From DASQFQ01 sp038238015 (lineage in GTDB: Bacteria; Actinomycetota; Thermoleophilia; Solirubrobacterales; Solirubrobacteraceae): 64,000 nt of DNA. Both the position numbers and the translations under genes were made by a program. The stretch is taken from positions 28,500 to 92,499 of the forward strand of contig JBBRYA010000006.1 in assembly GCA_038238015.1 (NCBI GenBank). The letters run 5' to 3'. Of this stretch, positions 16,873 to 24,844 are shown piece by piece; positions within the stretch are counted from its first letter, which is position 1; the number at the start of each line of letters is the position of its first letter. The notes below the pieces were generated by a model. It was not told the DNA's origin. It saw only the letters and a program-made list of their open reading frames with translations, and searched no databases.

Positions 16873-18285
16873 TCAGCGGCGCACGGCGGCGCTCGTGGCC
16901 CCGGCCGCCGAGAAGCGGTAGACCGCGCGTCGGGTGAGCCGCAGGCTGCGCGACCAGTAGCCGCGCGCGTCGGTGCTGAGCGTGGCGATCGTCCTGAACG
17001 ACGCCGCGCCCGGAAGGCGCCGCTGCACCGCGACCGTGTGCGTGGACCCCGGCCGCACCTGGCCCCACAGGCGCCCGCGCGCGGCGTCGAGCACGAATGG
17101 CATGCCGAAGTGCGCGAGCGCCGGCTTCGCGCGCTCGTCGGCGTAGCGCAGGCCGGACTGCCAGCCCGAGTAGGCGCGCGGCCCGAACGGCTCGTCGCGC
17201 CACAGGTACTGCCCCATCATCCGCACGCGCGGGTTGCGCCAGCCGTCGTACGCGGCGCGCTGCAGCCAGACGTCCTGCGCCGTCGCGGAGACGCCGCCGA
17301 TGCGGTCGGGCGGGTTGGTCTGGTAGCCGTACTCGTCGAGGAAGAGGTCCAGGCGCGGTGCCCCCGAGCGCAGCGCGCCCGCTCGCTGCAGCCGGTCCAG
17401 CGCGCCCGTGAGACGGCCGAGCGACGCGAGGTTGACGTCGTCGGGGTTCGGGAAGGGGGTGCCCGGCGCGGTCAGCCCGCCGTGCGGGTGGAAGGCGAAG
17501 CCGTCCGCGCTCGCCGGCCGGAAGTCGCGGCACGCCCCGGTGCGGACCGGCGCGTACCGGGACGAGACGCAGCCGAGCCCCCGCACGAAGGTCATCGGCC
17601 GCATCGTCGCGTTCATGCTCGCGAGGATGAGACCGCGCGAGGCGAGCGCGCCGATCAGCACCTGCGCGCCCGGGTCCGCGGCGTGCACGGCGGGGTAGGC
17701 GGCACGCACGAGCTCGCGGTAGATGTGCGGCGCGACCGGAGTGCAGCCGGCCTTCGTGCACGCCGCCTGCGGCTGCAGCCACGAAGGCAGGTTGGGCTCG
17801 TTCCAGAGGATGTAGCGGTCGACCTCGCGCCCGTAGCGGCGCGCGACCGCGGTCGAGAAGTCGGCGTAGCGGGCCGGGTCGGGCTTGTAACGCGGGTTCT
17901 CGAGGCTCGGCACGCGGCTGGACCACAGCGGGCCCGGCCCGGTGATGGTGAGCATCACGCGCATGCCCGCGCCGCGCACGCGCGCGACCGCCTGGTCGAG
18001 CGATCCCCACTGGTACCCGGCGGCGTCGGGATCGGCGGCGTCGAAGCCCGCCGGGGCGCTGCGGCTGTCCGGAGCCGGCGCGATCCGCGACCACAGCGCA
18101 TAGATCCGCACGACGTCGACGCCGAGGCGCTGCCATTCCGCCACCGCCCGGTCGGCCTGCGGCCCGCCGGCCAGCAACACGCGGTCGTCGGCGATGCCGA
18201 CCTCGGTTCCGGCGGCGCGCGCCCGGTCCGCCGCGCCGAACATGACCGCGAGCAGGAGGAACAGCAGGGCGAGCGGTCGGCGCAT
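16873..18285 (-). CDS. Secreted clan-A-type glycoside hydrolase (TIM barrel)
   Basis: The 470-residue protein has an N-terminal signal peptide (RRPLALLFLLLAVMFGAA, then RARA cleavage region). The body reads as a (beta/alpha)8 glycosidase: VVRIYALWSRI near the start, MRVMLTITGPGP, YILWNEPNLPSW with the predicted acid/base Glu after Asn, and LFLDEYGYQTNP with the predicted nucleophile Glu. This is the clan GH-A arrangement (families 5, 39 and relatives). A C-terminal beta-rich segment (about 385-470) could be an accessory domain. The substrate is unknown. It lies 84 bp upstream of the Asp-box gene on the same strand, so the two secreted proteins may act on the same material. Confidence 0.75.
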   Translation of the reverse strand: MRRPLALLFLLLAVMFGAADRARAAGTEVGIADDRVLLAGGPQADRAVAEWQRLGVDVVRIYALWSRIAPAPDSRSAPAGFDAADPDAAGYQWGSLDQAVARVRGAGMRVMLTITGPGPLWSSRVPSLENPRYKPDPARYADFSTAVARRYGREVDRYILWNEPNLPSWLQPQAACTKAGCTPVAPHIYRELVRAAYPAVHAADPGAQVLIGALASRGLILASMNATMRPMTFVRGLGCVSSRYAPVRTGACRDFRPASADGFAFHPHGGLTAPGTPFPNPDDVNLASLGRLTGALDRLQRAGALRSGAPRLDLFLDEYGYQTNPPDRIGGVSATAQDVWLQRAAYDGWRNPRVRMMGQYLWRDEPFGPRAYSGWQSGLRYADERAKPALAHFGMPFVLDAARGRLWGQVRPGSTHTVAVQRRLPGAASFRTIATLSTDARGYWSRSLRLTRRAVYRFSAAGATSAAVRR

Positions 18286-18362
18286 GGTCCCTTCTCAACG
18301 CCGGCCGGGCGGGATGGTTGCGGTGACGCTACGGTGAGACGGCCACCAAGGAGGAGACACAG

Positions 18363-19505
18363 ATGCCGATCCCCACCGAGCTCGTCGGGTCGCTGCCCAG
18401 GCCCGAGACGCTCCAGCAGGCCTACCAGGACTACGACGACGGCAAGATCGAGTTCGACCAGCTGCAGGCGCTGCAGGACGAGGCCGCCGAGGACTCGATC
18501 AAGCGCCTCGAGCAGACCGGCGAGACCTACGTCACCGACGGCGAGCAGCGCGAGTCGAGCTTCGCCACCTACCCGATCACCGACACGCTCGCGGGTACCG
18601 GCCTCGCCGACAACCTCGCCGGCGACGGCCAGTTCTTCGCGATCTTCGACGACGGCCACCACCGCCAGCTGCCGCGCCTGACCGGAGGCCCGTTCCGCTA
18701 CAAGACCTTCGCCTCGGAGTTCGTGGAGAAGAACAAGGCGATCGCCTCCAAGCCCGTCAAGCAGGCGGTCATCTCCCCCTCGATGATGATGCTGCTCTAT
18801 CCGCTCGAGGACGAGATCGACGGCTACCCACGCGAGCAGTTCCTCGACGACGTCTGCGACGAGGTCGAGAAGGACATCCGCCAGGCGTTCGCGGCCGGGG
18901 CCGAGCGCGTCTCCATCGACTTCACCGAGGGCCGGCTCGCGAACAAGAACGACTCGCGCAACCCCTGGACCGGCAAGGACATGCTGCAGGAGTTCATCGA
19001 TCTCAACAACCGCGTGCTCGACCGCTTCTCGGCCGACGAGCGCAGGAACATCGGCATCCACACCTGCCCCGGCGGCGACAACGACTCTGTGCACTCCAAG
19101 GAGGTCCCCTACGAGAAGCTGCTGAGCAAGATGTTCGAGCTCAACGCGGGCTACTTCCTGATCCAGTGCGCGAGCGAGGAGGACAAGGAGAGCGTCTACA
19201 AGCTCGTAGGCCAGTACAGCCGCGACGACGCCAACGGGGTGCCGCAGGTCTGCTTCATGGGAGTCATCAACCCGCTCTCGCCCGAGGTGGAGACGGCCGA
19301 GCAGGTCAAGGACGACCTCGTCACCGCGGCCAAGCACATCCCCAAGGAGCGCCTCGGTGCGACCGACGACTGCGGCTTCTCGCCGTTCAGCCGCGACCTC
19401 AAGCCCAAGCACGGCTCGCCGGACTTCGCCCGCGACATCGCGATGCAGAAGATCACCGCGCGCGTCGAGGGCGCCCGGATGGCGTCAGAGGAGCTCGGGA
19501 TCTAG
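18363..19505 (+). CDS. MetE-core-like cobalamin-independent methyltransferase
   Basis: The 380-residue protein resembles the C-terminal catalytic half of methionine synthase MetE. It begins TELVGSLPRPETL, has IDFTEGRLAN in the barrel, and contains the zinc-ligand motif HTCPGGDN (His-x-Cys) and the distal Cys in TDDCGFSPFSRD. It lacks the N-terminal half of MetE, like the short 'core-MetE' proteins, some of which use methylcobalamin or other methyl donors. Substrate is therefore uncertain. An AAGGAGGAG ribosome-binding site precedes the ATG at 6 nt. Codon use has many GAG/AAG Glu and Lys, giving a notably acidic, charged protein compared with its neighbours. Confidence 0.75.
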   Translation: MPIPTELVGSLPRPETLQQAYQDYDDGKIEFDQLQALQDEAAEDSIKRLEQTGETYVTDGEQRESSFATYPITDTLAGTGLADNLAGDGQFFAIFDDGHHRQLPRLTGGPFRYKTFASEFVEKNKAIASKPVKQAVISPSMMMLLYPLEDEIDGYPREQFLDDVCDEVEKDIRQAFAAGAERVSIDFTEGRLANKNDSRNPWTGKDMLQEFIDLNNRVLDRFSADERRNIGIHTCPGGDNDSVHSKEVPYEKLLSKMFELNAGYFLIQCASEEDKESVYKLVGQYSRDDANGVPQVCFMGVINPLSPEVETAEQVKDDLVTAAKHIPKERLGATDDCGFSPFSRDLKPKHGSPDFARDIAMQKITARVEGARMASEELGI

Positions 19506-20780
19506 CGCCGCCGGTCGCCCCCGGCGGAGCGCCCAGCCTGCCGCCCCGGCTGCCAGCAGCGCCGGGAACAGTGGCAGGTTGTGGCGCGACTCGGCGATCA
19601 GCAGCGCGTTCACGGCGGTCGACATCAGCGCGACCGCCGCGATCGCGATCAGGACCGGGTCGCGCGTGCGGCGGATCCCGACGACGAGGCCGGCGAGTGC
19701 CGCCGCCAGCAGCAGGAAGTGCAGCGCCAGTCCGGGGACGCTGCGGGTGCGGAACGCCTGCAGCCACATGCGCGCGACCTTGCGGACCATCATCCACGCG
19801 AACGCGAGCGGGTCCCCGAGCGCGTAGCGCCTGAGGTTGTCAAGCGCACCGCTCATGAGGGCGGCGTTGTGGTCGCCGGGGCCGTAGTGCCGCGCGACGT
19901 TCGAGAGCAGCGCGCCGGCCGGGATCAGCCGCGGCGGGGCATGGCGGTAGCGGGGTTCCTCCGCGCTCACGCGCGCGGCGAGGCGGTGCTTGAAACCGTA
20001 GAGGGTCCCGTCGCCGGGCAGGTAGGTGCCGATGTACAGCGTGCCCGGGCCGCCATCGCTAACCGGCACGAGGTGGTGGCTGTTGAGCGAGACGAACACC
20101 ACCCAGGGCAACATCGTGGCGAGCGCCCCGGCCAGCAGCAGCCCGGCGGCCCTGAGCGCGGTACGAGCGCCTTCGCGGCGCCGCGACCACACGAGCACGA
20201 TGGCCACGACGACCGGCGCCAGCACGAGGTCCGCGCGCACGAGCACCGTCAGCCCGAGCAGTGCCCCCGCCGCCGCGATCGTCCACGGCCCGCGCCGCCG
20301 CAGCCCGAGTGCGAGGACGAGGAACGAGACGACGAATAGCAACGCGCCCAGCGGCTCGGACAGCTGGAAGGTCGTGACGTGGATGAGCGGCGGGTAGACG
20401 GCAACGGCCGCCGCCGCGGCCACGGCTGCCCACGGCCCCCCGAGCACGGCGGCGGCGGCGGAGACCGCGAGCACCGCGCCGGCGCCGAGGATGACGTTGA
20501 GCACCCTCGCCTCGGGGACCTCGTAGAGGCGCCGCGGCGAGGCTCCGGGCAGCACGCGGTGCGCGGCGGCGAACGCGACCGGAGCGCCAGGCGCCCAGCG
20601 GGTCGGCTGGGGCATCCCCGGGTCGCCGTAGTTGCCGCGTGTCGAGAGCGCGAGCGCCAGGCGCCCGTAGGCCCGCTCGTCGGCCGACAGGTGGTGGTAG
20701 CCGAGCGCGGCCGAGTCGGCGCGGAGCGCGAGCGCCGCCGCCAGGATCACTGCGAGCGCGAGGAGGGCGGCCCGCGGCAT
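19485..20780 (-). CDS. GT39-type membrane glycosyltransferase
   Basis: The 431-residue protein has about ten hydrophobic segments. After the first membrane helix the luminal loop carries HHLSADERAYGRLA, with the Asp-Glu pair expected for the dolichyl-/polyprenyl-phosphate-mannose-type transferases (PMT/ArnT-like, GT39). A further signature is FVSLNSHHLVPVSDGG in an outer loop. Such enzymes move a lipid-linked sugar onto proteins or glycolipids outside the membrane. The start is chosen by AAGGTGAGG 3 nt before the ATG; an in-frame ATG nine codons upstream lacks one. It overlaps the convergent MetE-like gene by 21 bp. Confidence 0.7.
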   Translation of the reverse strand: MPRAALLALAVILAAALALRADSAALGYHHLSADERAYGRLALALSTRGNYGDPGMPQPTRWAPGAPVAFAAAHRVLPGASPRRLYEVPEARVLNVILGAGAVLAVSAAAAVLGGPWAAVAAAAAVAVYPPLIHVTTFQLSEPLGALLFVVSFLVLALGLRRRGPWTIAAAGALLGLTVLVRADLVLAPVVVAIVLVWSRRREGARTALRAAGLLLAGALATMLPWVVFVSLNSHHLVPVSDGGPGTLYIGTYLPGDGTLYGFKHRLAARVSAEEPRYRHAPPRLIPAGALLSNVARHYGPGDHNAALMSGALDNLRRYALGDPLAFAWMMVRKVARMWLQAFRTRSVPGLALHFLLLAAALAGLVVGIRRTRDPVLIAIAAVALMSTAVNALLIAESRHNLPLFPALLAAGAAGWALRRGRPAALDPELL

Positions 20781-20870
20781 GCCCTCACCTTGCCTGCGCC
20801 ACCCCATGACCACAAGCGCCCGAGGCCTGTGTTCAGGTTGCCGCCAGGCCACGCGCGGAGACTCGTCGCA

Positions 20871-22442
20871 GTGAGCGGCGTCGCGCGACCTCAGCGCTGG
20901 GCGCGTCCCCGCCTCCTCGAACGCCCACGAATCGGCGCGGCGCGACCCGCGCTGGCGGTGGCGGCGTTCGCGCTCCTTCTCGCGGCGAGCGCCGTGGTGC
21001 GCACGCGTGCGGTATCGGCGCCGTTCTGGATCGACGAGGGACTGACGATGGGCATCAGCGCCCACGGGTTCCTGGACATCCCAGGAGTGCTCCGCGTGGA
21101 CGGATCTCCGCCGCTGTACTACGAGCTGCTGCACGGCTGGATCGCGATCGCCGGCCGGTCTGAGGCCGCGACCCATGCACTGTCGCTGGTGGCCGCGCTG
21201 CTGGTGGTGCCGGCCGGCTTCTGGCTCGCGCGCACGGCCTTCGGAGCGCGCGCCGGCTGGGCGTGCGCGGTGCTGTGCGCGCTCAACCCGCTGCTGAGCA
21301 CGTACGCGCAGGAGACGCGGATGTACTCACTGGTGGCCCTGCTGTCGATGCTGGCCGCGGGCGCGTTCGTGCTCGCCTTCGTGCACGAGCGCCGACGCTT
21401 CGCCTGGCTGCACGCGGGGGCCCTCGCCGCGCTCCTCTACACCCACAACTGGGGGATCTTCTACGCGCTGGTTGCCGGGGCGACCTGGATCGGGCTGGTG
21501 CTGGCCGGGGGCCGAGGCCGCAGCGAGCTCCTGATCACGGGGGCGATCGCCTTCGGGGTTCCGCTGCTCGCGCTCGCCCCGTGGCTGCCGACCCTGCTCT
21601 TCCAGTCCCAGCACACCGGCGCGCCGTGGTCCTCGCAGCCCTCGCTGGCCGCCCTGCCACGCGCACTGAGGAAGACGCTCGGCGGAAGCTCCGGCGCCCT
21701 CGCGGGCTTCATCGCGCTCGCGACCGCGGCCGCGGCGCTCGTGCAGGCGCGGCGCGGCCGCGAGCTTCGCGCCGCTGCCGTGCTGCTGGCGCTCACCGTG
21801 GGGACGCTGGTCGTCGCCTGGGGCTTCTCCCAGCATTCCCCGGCCTGGGCCAGCCGCTACCTGACGATCCTGCTCGGCCCGGCGCTGCTGCTCGTGGCGC
21901 TTGGGGTCGCGCGCGCGGGGGTCGCGGGTGCGGTCGCGATCGCCATCGTCGCGGTCGCCTGGTGGTCGCTGCCGAGCTACCACGCCGTCGCAGACAAGAG
22001 CAACGTGAAGAGCGTCGCGGCGAGCGTCGCGCCGCAGCTGCGGCCCGGCGATCTCGTCGTCGGGGCGCAGCCCGAGTCGGTCCCGGTGCTGCGTTACTAC
22101 CTCGGGCCGCGCCTGCGCTACGCCAACGAGCTCGGGCCGTTGCGCGACCCCGGGGTGATGGACTGGCGCAACGCGCTCGCACGCCTGCGCGTCGCGAAGC
22201 CCTCGACGGTCATCGCGCTGGCCGACGCCCTGCCGCCGCGCGCACGTATCGCCCTCGTCCGCCCCGTCACGCGGGCCGGCGGATGGCGCGCGCGCTGGAC
22301 GCATCTGGTCAAGCTGCAGTCCCGCGCTCTCGCGCGAGCATTCGCGAGCGACAGCGCGCTGCGCCTCGTCGGGAGCGTCAAGCCCGGTCACCGCGGCGCG
22401 CTGTCGACCGTTCGCGCGGCCGTCTACGAACGCTCAGGCTGA
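20871..22442 (+). CDS. GT39/ArnT-like membrane glycosyltransferase
   Basis: The 523-residue protein has an N-terminal membrane helix followed by the loop FWIDEGLTMGIS with the catalytic-type Asp-Glu, and GSPPLYYELLHGW, the PPLYY motif shared by ArnT-like transferases. About ten more hydrophobic segments follow, then a soluble C-terminal part of about 130 residues (from SVAASVAPQLRPGDLVVG). It probably transfers a lipid-linked sugar on the outer face of the membrane. GTG start; divergent from the previous transferase with 90 bp between them. The acceptor and sugar are unknown. Confidence 0.75.
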   Translation: MSGVARPQRWARPRLLERPRIGAARPALAVAAFALLLAASAVVRTRAVSAPFWIDEGLTMGISAHGFLDIPGVLRVDGSPPLYYELLHGWIAIAGRSEAATHALSLVAALLVVPAGFWLARTAFGARAGWACAVLCALNPLLSTYAQETRMYSLVALLSMLAAGAFVLAFVHERRRFAWLHAGALAALLYTHNWGIFYALVAGATWIGLVLAGGRGRSELLITGAIAFGVPLLALAPWLPTLLFQSQHTGAPWSSQPSLAALPRALRKTLGGSSGALAGFIALATAAAALVQARRGRELRAAAVLLALTVGTLVVAWGFSQHSPAWASRYLTILLGPALLLVALGVARAGVAGAVAIAIVAVAWWSLPSYHAVADKSNVKSVAASVAPQLRPGDLVVGAQPESVPVLRYYLGPRLRYANELGPLRDPGVMDWRNALARLRVAKPSTVIALADALPPRARIALVRPVTRAGGWRARWTHLVKLQSRALARAFASDSALRLVGSVKPGHRGALSTVRAAVYERSG

Positions 22443-23516
22443 GGGAAGGCGCGCCGCAAGCGCCAGCCCCCCGACCTCGAGCCGCGGGCCGGTGGCCCGG
22501 AAGGCGGGGACCATCTCGCTGGTCACGAGGCCGGTCTCGTCAGTGACCTCGTCGACGACTCCGAACCAGCGGCGGCAGCGCTCCGGCGTGTCGACGATCA
22601 CCGTGACCACCGGCACGCGGCGGCGAAGCTGCCAGAACACATCGCCGTGGGGTTCATGGTCGCCGTGGTAGCCCCAGATACCGCGCAGGCTCGTCGCTCC
22701 CGCGGCGCCGGCCTCGCGCAGCGAGCGGATGAGCCGGCCGTGCAGCGGCTGCCCGCCGTGGGGTGCCTGCTCGCCGGCGTAGACCATGAGCTTCTGCCAG
22801 ACGCCGAGGCCGGACGGATCGGCGGCCGGTAACGGGCGCGGCTCGGCGAGCCCGACCCCGTCGCGCTTGCACACGCGGACGCGCTCGAGCGTGACCAGCG
22901 GCCGGGCGAGCAACGCGTCGAGCTTGGGCAGCACCGCGGCGATGCGCGAGCCGTCGCCGACCGCGACGATCATCAGCGGCACGTCGGCGTTGCCCGCGAA
23001 GAACCTCGCGCGCCGGCGAACTCCGTGCGTCGTGCCGTCGACGCCGAGCAGCACGGTTGCGCCGGCGAGGCCGCGCCGATGCATCAGGGCGACCACGGCC
23101 TCGTAGGCCGGAACGCCCCCCACACGCTCCTGGCGGCCCACGTAGACGGTCAGCTTCGTCGCCTCGTGCAGCTCCGCGGGCAGCCGCACCCCCTCGATGC
23201 GGCCACTGAGCAGGCGGGCGCGCTCGAGCGTCACGAGCCCGTCGAAGCGCAGCGCCTCGACGTCGCGGAGCGCGGCCTCGATGCGCGGGCGGGTGTCGAC
23301 CGCCACCGTGACGAGCGGGAGGTCCTCCGAGAGCGTGAGCAAGCGGTCGGTGCGCAGGCGGTGCTTGAGGCCGAAGCCCTCGACGCCGCGCATGACGAGG
23401 CTGACCTCGAGCTCGTGACGCGCGTAGAGGTCGACGAACGCGTCGGCGAGAAAGCCTCCCCCGGCGCGGTCGCGCTCGCCGAAGTACGTCGTGAGCTTCA
23501 GGCAGTCCTCGTTCAC
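22434..23516 (-). CDS. Triple DUF190-domain protein of a fluoride-channel cluster
   Basis: The 360-residue protein contains three DUF190 repeats, each opening with a K-L-x-x-Y strand: KLTTYFGERDR (about 7), KLTVYVGRQERVGG (about 120) and KLMVYAGEQAPHGG (about 235), and each followed by a helix and a Gly-rich strand such as LVMRGVEGFG, LLGVDGTTHG or LRGIWGYHG. DUF190 is a GlnB-like fold and normally occurs once per protein near crcB genes. Its GTG start overlaps the crcB stop by 4 bp (GTGA), so it is translationally coupled to it. A regulatory or sensing role in fluoride export is an inference from context. The 3' end overlaps the convergent transferase by 9 bp. Confidence 0.85.
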   Translation of the reverse strand: MNEDCLKLTTYFGERDRAGGGFLADAFVDLYARHELEVSLVMRGVEGFGLKHRLRTDRLLTLSEDLPLVTVAVDTRPRIEAALRDVEALRFDGLVTLERARLLSGRIEGVRLPAELHEATKLTVYVGRQERVGGVPAYEAVVALMHRRGLAGATVLLGVDGTTHGVRRRARFFAGNADVPLMIVAVGDGSRIAAVLPKLDALLARPLVTLERVRVCKRDGVGLAEPRPLPAADPSGLGVWQKLMVYAGEQAPHGGQPLHGRLIRSLREAGAAGATSLRGIWGYHGDHEPHGDVFWQLRRRVPVVTVIVDTPERCRRWFGVVDEVTDETGLVTSEMVPAFRATGPRLEVGGLALAARLPSA

Positions 23517-23878
23517 AGGGCAGCTCCGAGCTCGCGCCCGAGCCAGACGGCGCCCAGGCCGAGGCCGAGGCTGACCGCGAAGTTGAGCGCGCCGAGCCGC
23601 AGGCGCCCGTCCTCCCCGAGGCGATGGCTCTCGAGCGCCCACGTGCTGAACGTCGTGAAGGCGCCGAGCAGGCCGGTCCCGAGCAGGCGCTCGGCGTCGT
23701 GGTCGAGCGCCCCGCCCACCAGCGCGCCGAGCAGGAACGCGCCGGCGAGGTTCACGACGAGCGTGCCGAACGGGAAGGCGCGCCCGAGCCGGCCTGTGAC
23801 CGAGCCGTCGAGCAGGAAGCGCGCGACCGCGCCGGCGCCGCCCAGCGCTCCGAGCCCGATCCATCCGAGCGCGCTCAC
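23513..23878 (-). CDS. crcB: CrcB/Fluc fluoride channel subunit
   Basis: A 121-residue, four-span membrane protein with GALGGAGAVARFLL at the start, the conserved FPFGTLVVNLAGAFLLG segment (polar-track Asn) and GLLGAFTTFSTWALE, which carries the Phe-box Thr-Thr-Phe-Ser signature. Fluc channels export fluoride as dual-topology dimers. Paired genes such as these two typically make a heterodimer with opposite orientations. GTG start overlapping the upstream crcB stop by 4 bp. Confidence 0.92.
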   Translation of the reverse strand: MSALGWIGLGALGGAGAVARFLLDGSVTGRLGRAFPFGTLVVNLAGAFLLGALVGGALDHDAERLLGTGLLGAFTTFSTWALESHRLGEDGRLRLGALNFAVSLGLGLGAVWLGRELGAAL

Positions 23879-24282
23879 CGGGCCGTCACCCGCGTGTGGC
23901 GGACGAGGTTCGTGGCCAGCGCCACCGCCGCGAAGCCCGCCGCCACGCTCGCCGCCGCGTAGCCCGCCGCAAGCCCCAGGCAGCCGGCGTCGAGGAACCG
24001 CAGCAGCTCGAGCTGCAGCGTCGAGAACGTCGTCAGCGCACCGCACACGCCGGTGCCGAGGAACGGCCGGCGATACGCCGACAGCGGCAGGCGCTCCTGC
24101 AGGCGCGTCGTGAAGTAGCCGAGCATGAACGCGCCGGCGACGTTCACCGCGAACGTCGCCCAGGGCCACTGCGCCGCGTGCGGGGGCGACAGCTCGACCA
24201 GCCCCGCCCGAGCAGCCGCGCCGATCACGCCGCCCGCGAAGACGGCCCCCAGCTCGCGGCGGTCGGCATGCACGGTCGCCAC
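23875..24282 (-). CDS. crcB: CrcB/Fluc fluoride channel subunit (paired gene)
   Basis: A 135-residue, four-span protein with GGVIGAAARAGLVE, FAVNVAGAFMLGYF and GVCGALTTFSTLQLELL, the Fluc signatures. It is the first gene of the three-gene fluoride cluster (crcB-crcB-DUF190 triple) with 4-bp overlaps between genes. The 210 bp upstream contain no match I can see to the crcB fluoride riboswitch consensus, so fluoride control, if any, is by another route. Confidence 0.92.
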   Translation of the reverse strand: MATVHADRRELGAVFAGGVIGAAARAGLVELSPPHAAQWPWATFAVNVAGAFMLGYFTTRLQERLPLSAYRRPFLGTGVCGALTTFSTLQLELLRFLDAGCLGLAAGYAAASVAAGFAAVALATNLVRHTRVTAR

Positions 24283-24492
24283 GCTACGTCCTGCGACGGA
24301 TGGGCGGTCGCCTACCGTGTGCCAGATGCGCTCGGGCCTGCTGATCGCGCTCGGCGCGGCACTCGCGCCGACGCCATCCTGGTCGCCTCGTGCTGCGCGG
24401 GACCGGCCCGGAGCTCGTAGCCGAGCACTGGCCGGGGCCCGAGCGCTCGCTGCGGGTGATGGTCCGGCTCGCCGGCGCGGGACCGAACCCGA

Positions 24493-24825
24493 CTAGGAGC
24501 CCGCCAGGCTCGGGTGCCCCGGGCCCGGCCACGGTGCCAGGATCAGCACGAGCAGGGCGTCCTCAACCGCGCGCACCGTGTGGCGCTCCTGCGGCGCCCA
24601 GTGCACCAGCGCGCCGGAGCCGGCCCGGGTCGCCCCCTCGCCGCCGTCGACCTCCACCGCCCCCTCGTGCACGTGCAGCCACGCGTGCTCGTGCACCTCG
24701 TGCTCGCCGAGCTCCTCGCCGGCCCGGAGCCGGATCGCGATCACGCGCGCCGCGCCCTCGTCGGAGTGCAGCACCACCGGCTTCTGCGGCGAGACGTCAA
24801 CCGCAGTCAGATCCCAGATGTCCAT
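24493..24825 (-). CDS. Small cupin-domain protein
   Basis: The 110-residue product is a single cupin barrel: LRAGEELGEHEVHEHAWLHV carries the first His-rich metal motif (ExxxHxxxxH region), and WAPQERHTVRAVEDALLVLIL the second with the conserved His. Function is unknown; members bind metal and small ligands or act as simple sensors. I place the start at MDIWDL. It follows the metal transporter gene (19 bp gap) on the same strand. Confidence 0.75.
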   Translation of the reverse strand: MDIWDLTAVDVSPQKPVVLHSDEGAARVIAIRLRAGEELGEHEVHEHAWLHVHEGAVEVDGGEGATRAGSGALVHWAPQERHTVRAVEDALLVLILAPWPGPGHPSLAGS

Positions 24826-24844
24826 GGCCACGAGGCTACCCGCC

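Noticed and set aside
18286..18362. Possible cobalamin or SAM riboswitch before the MetE-like gene
   Set aside because: Only 77 bp separate the divergent genes, too short, and no consensus segment was seen.
24283..24492. Possible fluoride (crcB) riboswitch upstream of the fluoride genes
   Set aside because: I could not match the conserved riboswitch segments on the minus strand.
24328..24496. Small plus-strand frame starting MRSGLLIALGAALAP between crcB and the cupin gene
   Set aside because: No ribosome-binding site, no recognisable domain, and a frame change would be needed to extend it; left as non-coding.
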